A DNA stretch of 55,500 nt from Bacteroidetes bacterium ADurb.Bin217 (lineage in GTDB: Bacteria; Bacteroidota; Bacteroidia; Bacteroidales; UBA1715), in the NCBI GenBank assembly GCA_002069975.1, contig MWCJ01000013.1, positions 1 to 55,500 of the forward strand. Reading direction: 5' to 3'. A model generated the notes under the pieces. The model searched no databases, was not told where the DNA came from, and saw only the letters and a list, made by a program, of their open reading frames with translations. This document shows, piece after piece, positions 1 to 8,901 of this stretch. The position numbers were made by a program, and so were the translations under genes. The number at the start of each line of letters is the position of its first letter. Position 1 is the first letter of the stretch.

Positions 1-663
1 CCAAACAATGATGTGCTTTTTTTTGGAAACGGAGGAAAACCTATTAAAGCACGAACTCCGAATCAAAAAAAATTAGTAAAAAAAGAAGCTCAATCTGATT
101 TGTTGTTTGCTATAGGGCCTGCAGGTACGGGTAAAACATATACTGCTGTTGCGTTGGCAGTTCGAGCACTTAAAAACAGAGAAGTGCAACGGATTATACT
201 GTGTCGTCCTGCTGTAGAAGCCGACGAAAAATTGGGTTTTTTACCCGGCGACATGCGCGAAAAATTAAATCCTTATTTACAACCATTGTATGATGCGTTA
301 CTCGATATGATGCCCCCCAAGCGATTACAAGATTTAATTCAAGACAATATTATACAAATTGCCCCACTTGCATACATGCGTGGTCGTACACTCGACAATG
401 CCTTTGTAATTTTAGACGAGGCACAAAATGCTACGCTCAATCAACTCAAAATGTTTTTGACACGTATGGGCGAACGAGCTACATTTATTATTACCGGCGA
501 TATTACCCAGATTGATTTACCCGACAAAAACCGTTCGGGATTGCACAAAGTGTTAGAAATGTTTCATCAAACCAAAGGTATAGAAACTATTTATTTCGAA
601 AATAAAGATGTGGTTCGACACAAATTGGTGAAGCTTATTATTGAGGCGTTTGAAAAAGCGTGA
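1..663 (+). CDS. phoH: PhoH-like ATPase, 5' end cut by the window
   Basis: PhoH family P-loop ATPase, thought to act in RNA metabolism or stress; its exact substrate is unsettled. The frame is open from base 1, so the gene begins outside the window; the GTG at 13 is internal, not the start. The Walker A motif GPAGTGKT lies at about 115-138, and the Walker B segment VILDEAQN follows about 95 residues later. The motif ITGDITQIDLP near the C-terminus is also typical of the family. Full-length bacterial PhoH is about 320 residues, so roughly the N-terminal third is missing here only because of the window edge. The family assignment is firm; the cellular role is known only in outline. Confidence 0.93.
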   Translation, partial: PNNDVLFFGNGGKPIKARTPNQKKLVKKEAQSDLLFAIGPAGTGKTYTAVALAVRALKNREVQRIILCRPAVEADEKLGFLPGDMREKLNPYLQPLYDALLDMMPPKRLQDLIQDNIIQIAPLAYMRGRTLDNAFVILDEAQNATLNQLKMFLTRMGERATFIITGDITQIDLPDKNRSGLHKVLEMFHQTKGIETIYFENKDVVRHKLVKLIIEAFEKA

Positions 664-1263
664 TGTAATTTTTAATTATGAATTTTTAATTGATTTGTCT
701 GCCGGAAATACAACAACTTAAATATTCACCCCTATCGTTCCCTTACGCCATGGCGATACAATTAAGGGGACAGTTTCAAATAAAACCCTGAATATACCAC
801 AAAGCATATTTGAAAGTCCTCCCTTGAGGGAGGTGTCTCGCCTTGGCGGACGGAGGGTGAATATAGTTATGAGTTTTGAGTTCTTAGTTTTGAAGTAACC
901 GAGCAATTTAGTATATTCACCCCTATAATCCCCTCAAGGGGATACTATAACCATAGTTCAGTATTAGATTCAAAACTACAGATAATAAGTTTATTCAGAA
1001 TCTTCAGACCTTTCAAACTTTTCAAACCTTGAGAAAAACATCCTTCGCGTCTTCGTGCCTTAGTGGCAATATTGACAGGTTTCAAACAGCTGTGTTTATC
1101 TCAAATCAGAGTGAATCTGTGGAAGAAAAAAATAGTTATACGTTGGTTGGTGAGCTTGTCGAACCATGAGTTCTTAGTTTTGAGTTAGATATAAGTGTAG
1201 TGACATTCAGACATTTATTATCATGGTTACTCAGTTACTTTATAACTTTACAAACTTTTAAAC
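664..1263. repeat. 600-bp intergenic gap with dispersed repeat pieces
   Basis: No gene is supported here. The motif ATATTCACCC occurs at about 722-731 and again at 912-921, and its inverse GGGTGAATAT at 855-864. Short palindromes sit between them: CCTCCC/GGGAGG arms at 818-833 and CCCCT/AGGGG at 930-941. The phrase GAGTTCTTAGTTTTGA appears near 870 and again near 1170. Bases 1041-1127 are an inverted relative of 6592-6672 (separate entry). The mixture looks like decayed dispersed intergenic repeats rather than regulatory DNA of phoH or of the convergent OmpA gene. Confidence 0.6.
1041..1127 (-). repeat. Dispersed intergenic repeat, copy 1
   Basis: The reverse complement of this stretch aligns end to end with 6592-6672. 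The edge block TTCTTCCACAGATTCACTCTG differs from the other copy by one base in 21, and the block beginning AACCTGTCAA and running through the CCACTAAG motif matches at most positions. The words resemble the CACTAAGACACAAAG-type intergenic repeats seen in many environmental genomes. It lies in a gene-free gap and has no coding potential. Confidence 0.6.
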
Positions 1264-3825
1264 TTAATTCTGCAATTTACTTACTTCAACAATTACCGCA
1301 TCGGTAAATCCATATTCAATTACTTTTTTCAGGTCGAGTTCAGCTTCTTTCATATCGTTATATTCTTTGTATGTATAGCGATAGTACCCATCTTTTGTTT
1401 GATACTTTTTAGCTTCAGCCATTATTGGATTAGCATGAAGAATGAGTGGTTTTTCTAAAGCCTGTAACTGTATTGTATATTTCTTTGTGTATTTTACAGG
1501 ATTGTTTATTACAAAATCATTTGAATTATTTAAAGCAAAATAATCTATCATTTGTGCTTTTTTATACCCTTTATCTATTGCATTATTCAAAGCTATAGAA
1601 GCATCTGCTTTCGATTTAAAATCACCATAATAATAGTAATAAGTTCCATTTTTATTGGCAAATTCCATTACAGTAATACCGGTTCCTAAATTTGTAAACT
1701 TTTTGACATCTTGTTTTGCAACGGTATCCATAAGTAAAATCGAAAACCGATTAAATTCTTTAAATTTAAGTTCATCAGGACGGTTATCTACAATAATTTC
1801 GGCATCTCCTTTTGTTTTTAAAACACGAATTTCAACTCGTCTGTTAAGTTTAGCTTTATCGGCATCAACATTACCCGTTTCATTTACGTCCATTACCGCT
1901 TTACGTGTAGTTCCGGCAGCTGTAGAAACAAAACGCTCATATTCAACTCCATTTTTAGCCAAATAATCTATTACCGCACGCGAACGATTTTCAGATAATT
2001 TTTGATTATAATCAGCATTTCCGTAAGAATCGGTATGACCTATAACTTCTATATACAGACTTGGATTTTCAATCATGATAGACAACAATTTATTAGCCTC
2101 TATCAATGCATCACGGTTCAATTCAAACGAATTTAAATCGAAGTAAATATTTCGAATTACATAATATTTTTTATTATCAACAGCTTCGGGATACAGTATT
2201 GCATTTACTTGCACTGTTTTTTCTACGGTAGTTTTAGCTATAGACACATGTTTTTCTACGGTGTTATATTTAGGACGAGTAAAATAAATTTTATATTCAC
2301 CGGCTGGAACAACTAATGAATACTCTCCGGCATCATTGGGTGTTATTTTTTTCACTGTATCTTTTGTAGTTACATTTACAACTGTAACAGCTACCGTATA
2401 ATCTAAAGGTTTATTATCATCGAAACTTACCACACCTTGTAACGTGACAGGTAATTCTTTTTCTTGTGGTTTCACATCAAGAAATTCTACCTGATAAATA
2501 TCAGAAGCTCCAAATGTAAAATATCCTTCATGGCGAGCAAGAGCATAGAACGCTTGTTTGCCATTCATAATAGGATAAAAATAAGCATTATTTTCGGGCG
2601 AATTGATTGGTGCTCCAATATTAACAGGTTCCGACCACACATTTTTAGCAATCATAGAAGTTTTGAAAATATCTAATCCTCCCATATTATAATGTCCTTC
2701 CGACGAAAAATACATAGTTACACCATCTTCACATATAATAGGCGTTTGTTCGTCAAAAGCAGTATTAATTGCAGGACCCAAATTGCGGAGCGGTCCCCAA
2801 TCGCCTTTTACTTTTTCGCTCATATAAATATCAAGACCACCAAATCCGCCTTTTCTATCACTGGTTACATAGAGTCTGTTACCATCGGGCGATATCATAG
2901 CATGAGTTTCATTATTAACAGAACTAACATTTTTATTAAATTTCCTCATAGGCGTCCAAGCATCATTTCTTGATTTTCGAGTACTATAATATAAAGTACC
3001 TGTTCCAAAATCAGTCATGCCACCATTTTCCCATGTATTTTTAAACAAAATTAGGAATGTTCCATCGTGATTGATACTTACCGTATTGCACAAACCACCT
3101 GTTTGCAATTGCTCCGAAATATCTTTAGGTTCTGTCCATTTATCTTCGCTAATATTTTCGGTATACATTATTTTATATACCTTTCTATTTGCATCTTCTG
3201 CTCCACTCTTTGAAGTTTGCTTTACCTCAACCAATCGAGTAAAAAACAATATTTTGCCATCGGAAGTTGGACAAGGATTAAATTCGTCCCAACCCGAATT
3301 TATAGTATTTCCTATATTAAAAATTTCAACGGGTACAGGTTTTTTCGAGATTTCTTTTGCATTACGACACGATTGCATTTGTCGTTGAGCTATTTGAAAA
3401 TTATAATTATCACTAATTGGTAATGTATCTATATAGCGTTGATAAACACCTAAAGCTTCATCGTAGTATTTATTGGTATGATAAGCATATGCCAAATGAT
3501 ACAGAGATTGCAAAGGTGCTTTTTTCTCGGTAATGGACCCCTCTACATATGCTTTAGAAATTCCGGTTACTGCTTTTTGCAAATACGGAATTGAACGACC
3601 GGCTTCAAAAGGCATTCGTTGATAACAGAGTCCAATTTTATAATTAATATTAAAATTTTTAGGATCCATCTTCAAAATGTCTTTGTACAATTTGAGAGCT
3701 TGCTCATAATCCTCGTTCAAAAAGAAATATTCGGCATCTTGCAGTTTTTGACGCAACTGGGGCGACTGACCATTTGCAATAACTGTCGAAAAAACAATGC
3801 ATATTGAAATAAAAAAGTATTTCAT
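1264..3825 (-). CDS. PorE-like OmpA-family envelope protein (TPR, beta-propeller, CRD, OmpA, SPOR-like)
   Basis: 853-residue exported protein that probably anchors an outer-membrane complex to peptidoglycan. A signal peptide (about residues 1-19) has no lipobox cysteine. Next come a TPR region (about 25-150), PD40/WD40-type repeats with phrases such as YVTSDRKGGFGGLDIY and MYFSSEGHYNMGGLDIF (about 180-450), a carboxypeptidase-regulatory-like fold (about 460-545), and an OmpA peptidoglycan-binding domain with IEVIGHTDSYGN and LNRRVEIRV. Two aromatic-rich repeats at the C-terminus (YYYYYGDF and YYRYTYKEY) look SPOR-like. The TPR-propeller-CRD-OmpA order matches PorE of the type IX secretion system. 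PorE itself is a shorter lipoprotein, so orthology is uncertain. The gene stands alone and is transcribed divergently from the AraC gene. Confidence 0.85.
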   Translation of the reverse strand: MKYFFISICIVFSTVIANGQSPQLRQKLQDAEYFFLNEDYEQALKLYKDILKMDPKNFNINYKIGLCYQRMPFEAGRSIPYLQKAVTGISKAYVEGSITEKKAPLQSLYHLAYAYHTNKYYDEALGVYQRYIDTLPISDNYNFQIAQRQMQSCRNAKEISKKPVPVEIFNIGNTINSGWDEFNPCPTSDGKILFFTRLVEVKQTSKSGAEDANRKVYKIMYTENISEDKWTEPKDISEQLQTGGLCNTVSINHDGTFLILFKNTWENGGMTDFGTGTLYYSTRKSRNDAWTPMRKFNKNVSSVNNETHAMISPDGNRLYVTSDRKGGFGGLDIYMSEKVKGDWGPLRNLGPAINTAFDEQTPIICEDGVTMYFSSEGHYNMGGLDIFKTSMIAKNVWSEPVNIGAPINSPENNAYFYPIMNGKQAFYALARHEGYFTFGASDIYQVEFLDVKPQEKELPVTLQGVVSFDDNKPLDYTVAVTVVNVTTKDTVKKITPNDAGEYSLVVPAGEYKIYFTRPKYNTVEKHVSIAKTTVEKTVQVNAILYPEAVDNKKYYVIRNIYFDLNSFELNRDALIEANKLLSIMIENPSLYIEVIGHTDSYGNADYNQKLSENRSRAVIDYLAKNGVEYERFVSTAAGTTRKAVMDVNETGNVDADKAKLNRRVEIRVLKTKGDAEIIVDNRPDELKFKEFNRFSILLMDTVAKQDVKKFTNLGTGITVMEFANKNGTYYYYYGDFKSKADASIALNNAIDKGYKKAQMIDYFALNNSNDFVINNPVKYTKKYTIQLQALEKPLILHANPIMAEAKKYQTKDGYYRYTYKEYNDMKEAELDLKKVIEYGFTDAVIVEVSKLQN

Positions 3826-3939
3826 TATATTTACCTATTAAAATTACAACCTTACATAATAATGTGTTCAAAGATATAAAATATTGATTAAATAAAACAA
3901 TTTTTGCAAAAAATGAAACTTATTTTTTTATAACAGCGT

Positions 3940-4845
3940 ATGGCAACAAATAAAAAAGACAATAAAATCCCCGTTTACAGCTTAGATTCATTTGTGCAAA
4001 ATGCGTCGCAACAAAACTATTTTCGGGTTGAGCCTTTTGATGCTAATCGTCATTTTCAAGTAGCCTACCCACACCGACACGATTTTTACGAAGTACTTTT
4101 TCTCCACACAGGCAAAGGATTGCATATCATAGATTCACATGCATATGAAATTAAACCTCCCTGCGTATTTTTTTTATCGCCCGGTCAAGCTCACAAATTA
4201 GAACTCTCTAAAGATATTGAAGGATATATTTTTTTGTTTACAACCGAATTCTATGCATTGTTTGATTTTAACAAAAATAAATTATTAGAATTTCCATTCT
4301 TTTTTTCGGTTGAACAATCAAATCCCCCCTTATATATACATAATCCTACCGACAGTATGTTTCTTAAAGAATTATTTATTCGCGGTTGTTTTGAATCGAA
4401 TACAGCATCACACAGCATGGAAGTTACTCACACTATTTTACAACTTATATTACTCACATGCAACCAATTATATTCAAAAAACATTACCACACACGCTCCC
4501 CCTAAAAGCCAAATAATTGTAAAAAAATTCTTTTTAGCATTAGAAGAAACATACATTTATAATTACAATATTGAATTTTACGCACAACAATTATCAATTA
4601 CCGCAAATCATTTAAGCCAAATTATAAAGCAAATCACTGGTAAATCTGCCGGTTCTATAATTCAAGAAAAGCGACTGGTAGAAATTAAACGACTGCTACT
4701 ACATACCGATATGAACGTAGGACAAATAGCCGAACATCTTCATTTTAATGACATATCGTATATGACAAAATTTTTTAAAAAATATATGAATATTACCCCA
4801 TTGCATTATAGAGAAAAAGAACTTAAAAATGCTGATAATAAATAA
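3940..4845 (+). CDS. AraC-family transcriptional regulator
   Basis: 301-residue regulator with an N-terminal cupin-like sensor domain, seen in the histidine-rich stretch YPHRHDFYEVLFLHTGKG (about residues 45-63). The C-terminal third carries two helix-turn-helix motifs; the second includes VGQIAEHLHFNDISYMTKFF and ends in the usual P-xx-Y/R segment (ITPLHYREKEL). The ligand and target genes cannot be read from the sequence. It is divergent from the large OmpA gene across a 114-bp gap and 167 bp upstream of ilvC; control of either neighbour is possible but not shown. Start ATG at 3940 has no clear Shine-Dalgarno sequence, as is normal in this phylum. Confidence 0.9.
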   Translation: MATNKKDNKIPVYSLDSFVQNASQQNYFRVEPFDANRHFQVAYPHRHDFYEVLFLHTGKGLHIIDSHAYEIKPPCVFFLSPGQAHKLELSKDIEGYIFLFTTEFYALFDFNKNKLLEFPFFFSVEQSNPPLYIHNPTDSMFLKELFIRGCFESNTASHSMEVTHTILQLILLTCNQLYSKNITTHAPPKSQIIVKKFFLALEETYIYNYNIEFYAQQLSITANHLSQIIKQITGKSAGSIIQEKRLVEIKRLLLHTDMNVGQIAEHLHFNDISYMTKFFKKYMNITPLHYREKELKNADNK

Positions 4846-5012
4846 TTAAGAAAAAATATAGTAAAAAACAACTATTTAAAAATCCATGAAAAACACCAAA
4901 AATAAATTAATATTTTCATCTACAATTCATAAAAATATTGTTGTTTTGTAATCGAAAAGCATTTCGCATGAAGTGCATATACTTAGTAACAAATTAATTA
5001 ACAAATATAAAC

Positions 5013-6488
5013 ATGGCAAATTATTTTAACTCATTACCATTCCGTCTTCAAAAAATTGAATTAGGAAAATGTGATTTTATGGACAGCTCAGAATTTGATA
5101 AAGGAGTTGACTATATTAAAGGTAAAAAAATCGTAGTTGTAGGTTGTGGCGCACAAGGTTTGGCACAAGGCCTTAACTTACGCGATAGCGGTCTTGACGT
5201 ATCGTATGCTTTACGTAAAGTGGAAATAGACGAGAATCAAATTTCGTATCAAAATGCAAAAAACAACAATTTTGAAGTTGATACTATAGAAAATTTAGTT
5301 CCTAAAGGTGATTTAGTATTAAACTTAACTCCGGACAAATACCATACACCTGTTGTGAATCATATAATGCCTTTAATGAAAAAAGGTGCGTGTTTATCTT
5401 ATTCTCACGGATTCAACATTGTAGAAGAAGGTATGCAAATTCGCAAAGATATTACAGTAATTATGGTTGCACCTAAATCGCCGGCATCTGAAGTTCGTGC
5501 TGAGTTTTTACGTGGTTTTGGCGTTCCTACATTAATTGCGGTTCACCGCGAAAACGACCCTAACGGCGATGGCTTAGAAATAGCAAAAGCATATTGCGTA
5601 GGTACAGGTGGTCATAAAGCTGGTGTATTACATTCATCGTTTGTTGCCGAAGTAAAATCTGACTTAATGGGCGAACAAACAATTCTTTGTGGATTATTGC
5701 AAACAGGATCTATTCTTTGCTTCAACAAAATGGTGGAAAAAGGAATAGATGCAGGTTGGGCTTCTAAATTTGTTCAATATGGTTGGGAAGTTATTACCGA
5801 AGCTTTAAAAATTGGTGGTATCACACATATGATGGATCGTTTATCAAATCCTGCAAAAGTTAAAGCATACTATTTATCAGAAGAATTAAAACAAATAATG
5901 CGTCCATTGTTCGAAAAACATCAAGACGATATTCTTTCAGGATATTTCTCAAAAACTATGATGGAAGATTGGGCTAATGGCGATAAAAATTTATTGACTT
6001 GGCGTGCAGCTACCGGCGAAACAGCATTTGAAAAAACTCCAGCTGCTTCTGTTGAAATAAACGAACAAGAATATTTTGACAAAGGTGTACTAATGGTAGC
6101 ATTTGTTAAATCAGGCGTTGAATTAGCGTTCGAACTTATGACAGAATCGGGAATGAAACCGGAATCAGCATACTACGAATCGTTACACGAAACTCCGCTT
6201 ATTGCAAATACAATTGCTCGTAAAAAATTATTCGAAATGAATCGTGTAATTTCTGATACAGCAGAATACGGTTGTTATTTATTTGACCATGCATGTAAAC
6301 CTTTACTTGCTGATTTTATGAGCAAAATTGATACTGACGTAATTGGTAAAGAATACAACGCAGGTAAAAATAATAAAGTTGACAACATGGAATTGGTTAA
6401 AATAAACGAAGCTATTCGTTACCACGACATCGAAATTTGTGGAGAAGAACTTCGTGCTGCTATGATAGCTATGAAGCCAATTATCTAA
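5013..6488 (+). CDS. ilvC: Ketol-acid reductoisomerase (class II, long form)
   Basis: Cytoplasmic enzyme of valine, leucine and isoleucine synthesis. It isomerises and reduces acetolactate or acetohydroxybutyrate with NADPH and Mg2+. The Rossmann motif [19 protein letters not shown] lies at about residues 40-58. Other family marks are [17 protein letters not shown] (here [13 protein letters not shown]) and the [15 protein letters not shown] metal-site segment with its conserved acidic residues. At 491 residues it is the long class II form with the duplicated helical C-terminal domain, as in enteric bacteria. No other ilv or leu genes are adjacent, so it appears monocistronic; a hairpin terminator follows at 6510-6539. 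Confidence 0.97.
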   Translation: MANYFNSLPFRLQKIELGKCDFMDSSEFDKGVDYIKGKKIVVVGCGAQGLAQGLNLRDSGLDVSYALRKVEIDENQISYQNAKNNNFEVDTIENLVPKGDLVLNLTPDKYHTPVVNHIMPLMKKGACLSYSHGFNIVEEGMQIRKDITVIMVAPKSPASEVRAEFLRGFGVPTLIAVHRENDPNGDGLEIAKAYCVGTGGHKAGVLHSSFVAEVKSDLMGEQTILCGLLQTGSILCFNKMVEKGIDAGWASKFVQYGWEVITEALKIGGITHMMDRLSNPAKVKAYYLSEELKQIMRPLFEKHQDDILSGYFSKTMMEDWANGDKNLLTWRAATGETAFEKTPAASVEINEQEYFDKGVLMVAFVKSGVELAFELMTESGMKPESAYYESLHETPLIANTIARKKLFEMNRVISDTAEYGCYLFDHACKPLLADFMSKIDTDVIGKEYNAGKNNKVDNMELVKINEAIRYHDIEICGEELRAAMIAMKPII

Positions 6489-6509
6489 TTACGATACAAT
6501 TTTCGTAAA

Positions 6510-6539
6510 GGCTGCTTGATTATTCGAGCAGCCTTTTTT
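6510..6539 (+). terminator. Rho-independent terminator of ilvC
   Basis: The arms GGCTGCT (6510-6516) and AGCAGCC (6527-6533) pair perfectly around a 10-base loop and are followed by six T residues. It lies 22 bp after the ilvC stop codon. Confidence 0.9.
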
Positions 6540-6591
6540 ATTGATTGCACTCCGCAACTCATATCTCGCATCTAACATTCCGCATCTCCCT

Positions 6592-6672
6592 TTCTTCCAA
6601 AGATTCACTCTGTTTTTTAGATTTACACTGATGTATGTAACCTGTCAAAATCGCCACTAAGACACAAAGGAA
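6592..6672 (+). repeat. Dispersed intergenic repeat, copy 2
   Basis: This copy is inverted relative to 1041-1127 and shares blocks TTCTTCCAAAGATTCACTCTG and AACCTGTCAAAATCGCCACT with only a few differences. It sits in the 450-bp gene-free gap after ilvC. The rest of that gap (6673-6900) is low-complexity text with no gene recognised. Confidence 0.6.
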
Positions 6673-6906
6673 GAGTGTCAAAAAAGTCTAAATGTCTCAT
6701 TGTCTGAATGCCCACATACTACAAGTCATATTTCATAATTCATATCTGTATATATCTGTGTAATTTGTGGTAAAAAAACGGACATTAATGGGCAACCACA
6801 AGAGTTTTTCCCTACAATTCACCATCTAATTAAAAATTAAAAATCATCGCCCTTATCCCCCTAAACCTTTACACGCGTAATCCTTTTTTCTTTCCATACT
6901 TTTTTA

Positions 6907-6914
6907 TATCTTTG
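6907..6914 (+). promoter_or_regulatory. Likely -7 box of the mqnE promoter
   Basis: TATCTTTG matches the Bacteroidota -7 consensus TAnnTTTG and ends 23 bases before the mqnE start codon. No convincing TTTG -33 box is seen at the right distance; the T-rich run at 6883-6889 is the only candidate. Confidence 0.45.
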
Positions 6915-6937
6915 TATTTCATTTAAATGAAGGTGGA

Positions 6938-8065
6938 ATGACATACGAAGAGATATTATCTGTTGTAAACGAAACATCTGTTTCACAAGATTTGCAAACA
7001 ATAGCACACAAAGTTATACAAAACGAACGTATAACGCAGCAAGAATGCCTTACATTATTTACTGAAGCTGAATTAGGTTTTGTTGGTATATTAGCTGATT
7101 TTGTAAGATTTCGAACAAATGAAAACATTGTTTTTTTTAATAAAAATTTACATATAGAACCAACAAATATTTGTATACACAATTGCACATTTTGTTCGTA
7201 TTCTAAGAAAAAAGGCGACCCACTTTGCTGGGAAATGTCTATAGATGAAATGCTTGAAGTAATTTCGAAAATTCCGGAAAATTCTATAACCGAAGTTCAT
7301 ATTGTAGGCGGTGTTCATCCCGATAGAGGAATTAATTTTTATTGCGATTTACTAAAAGCCATCAAACAAATACGCCCTTCTATTCAAATAAAAGCATTTA
7401 CAGCAGTTGAAATAGATTTTATGGCGAAAAAAAGCGGCTTTTTTATATCAGAAATTTTGCAAAAATTACAAGAAGCAGGATTACAAACAATGCCTGGTGG
7501 TGGAGCAGAAATTTTTGATGAAACATTACGTGCGAAAATTTGTCCTTCTAAAACTTCGAGTGAACGCTGGTTAAAAATTCATGAAACAGCACATAAAATA
7601 GGTATTCCAACCAATGCAACAATGCTATATGGGCATATAGAACAATTTGAACACCGTGTAGACCACTTAACTCGACTCCGCGATTTGCAAGACAAAACTA
7701 ATGGATTTCAGGCGTTTATACCACTCAAATACAAAAAAGAGAATAATTATTTAGGCATAGAACACGAATTGCCTTGGAGTGAAGATTTACGAAATTTTGC
7801 TATTAGTAGAGTTTATTTAGACAATTTTAAAAACATTAAAGCGTATTGGCCTATGCTCGGCAAAGAATTGTCGCAAATGACATTAGAATTTGGCGTAAAC
7901 GACTTTGATGGGACTATAAATGATTCTACCAAAATTTATTCAATGGCAGGAGCCGATGAAGCGAATCCAAATTTGACTGAAGAACAAATGATAACATTAA
8001 TATCTAAAGTTGGGCGAACAGCTACCGAACGCGATTCACTGTACAACATTATTACAACACATTAA
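6938..8065 (+). CDS. mqnE: Aminodeoxyfutalosine synthase (radical SAM)
   Basis: 375-residue radical SAM enzyme of the futalosine route to menaquinone. It joins the MqnA product to SAM-derived adenosine to give aminodeoxyfutalosine. The 4Fe-4S ligands are Cys79, Cys83 and Cys86 in CIHNCTFC. The segments HIEPTNIC, MPGGGAEIF and KIYSMAGADE are those of MqnE; its relative MqnC lacks the last. Other mqn genes are not in the window. The start codon follows GGTGGA by two bases. The PAP2 gene starts 2 bp after the stop, so the two are probably co-transcribed. Confidence 0.92.
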   Translation: MTYEEILSVVNETSVSQDLQTIAHKVIQNERITQQECLTLFTEAELGFVGILADFVRFRTNENIVFFNKNLHIEPTNICIHNCTFCSYSKKKGDPLCWEMSIDEMLEVISKIPENSITEVHIVGGVHPDRGINFYCDLLKAIKQIRPSIQIKAFTAVEIDFMAKKSGFFISEILQKLQEAGLQTMPGGGAEIFDETLRAKICPSKTSSERWLKIHETAHKIGIPTNATMLYGHIEQFEHRVDHLTRLRDLQDKTNGFQAFIPLKYKKENNYLGIEHELPWSEDLRNFAISRVYLDNFKNIKAYWPMLGKELSQMTLEFGVNDFDGTINDSTKIYSMAGADEANPNLTEEQMITLISKVGRTATERDSLYNIITTH

Positions 8066-8067
8066 CC

Positions 8068-8724
8068 ATGCAACATACACCGGGGTATACTATTGCAGAT
8101 ATTTGGAATTTATTTTACACTAAACTGTTCGTAATTGTATGCGGTTTAGGGATTTTGCCATTACTCTTTTTTGAAAAATGGACAATTGTTCTCTTTATAA
8201 ATAAATATATCCCCTCTCACCGGCTCGACAGCTTTTTTATGTATTATACCGATACAGCATTGGGGGGAACATATGTGTTACTTGCAATAATTGTTATTTT
8301 TTTTTCGTATCGCAAAGCAGCAATGATTGCCATAAGTGGAATTCTAATTTTAATCGTAAGCATGATTTGTAAACATCTACTGTTTGGTGGATTTGACAGA
8401 CCAACAGCAGAAATTCCCAATGAACAACTGCATCACATAATTGAAGGATTTCGATACGCACGACATAATTCATTCCCATCGGGACACACCATGTCGGCAT
8501 TTGGATTGGCTACAATTTTTAGTTTTTTTTCCTCCAAAAAATATGTTCATATAGCATTACTCATCTATGCTATAAGTATAGCATTTTCTCGCATGTATTT
8601 ACTACAACATTTTTATGTTGATGTATTTGTAGGTGCTATCATAGGCTACAGCATAGCTATAACAGTAATTCTATTTCAAAAGGCTTTTCACAAAATTCCT
8701 CAGTTTGGAATCCTAACCAAATAA
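8068..8724 (+). CDS. PAP2-family membrane phosphatase
   Basis: 218-residue integral membrane protein with about five to six hydrophobic segments. All three motifs of the PAP2 / type 2 phosphatidic acid phosphatase family are present in order: KHLLFGGFDRP (K-x6-RP), FPSGHTMSA (PSGH) and SRMYLLQHFYVD (SR-x5-H-x3-D). Likely substrates are lipid phosphates such as undecaprenyl pyrophosphate or phosphatidylglycerophosphate; the sequence does not tell which. It starts 2 bp after mqnE. The membrane setting could be shared with quinone synthesis, but the pairing may be fortuitous. Confidence 0.9.
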   Translation: MQHTPGYTIADIWNLFYTKLFVIVCGLGILPLLFFEKWTIVLFINKYIPSHRLDSFFMYYTDTALGGTYVLLAIIVIFFSYRKAAMIAISGILILIVSMICKHLLFGGFDRPTAEIPNEQLHHIIEGFRYARHNSFPSGHTMSAFGLATIFSFFSSKKYVHIALLIYAISIAFSRMYLLQHFYVDVFVGAIIGYSIAITVILFQKAFHKIPQFGILTK

Positions 8725-8901
8725 ACATACTTCCCCACATTTATTTATGTTTATTTATGCCGAAATGTCATTCAACATGACACGCGATTGATTTATTTTA
8801 ATATACTTGTGACACATTTTCATAGAAAAACAGCAAATGTGTAATGGCATAGTGATTGAAAAACCCGTAAAAAAAAATGAACATTTTAAAATAAAATAAC
8901 G

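Noticed and set aside
718..906. 62-codon open frame on the minus strand in the phoH-OmpA gap
   Set aside because: It runs through the palindromic repeat tract and has no domain; its residues simply mirror the repeats.
8725..8901. CIRCE-type heat-shock operator before dnaK
   Set aside because: No 9-bp inverted repeat of the CIRCE form is present; only a short TGTCAT/ATGACA pair is seen.
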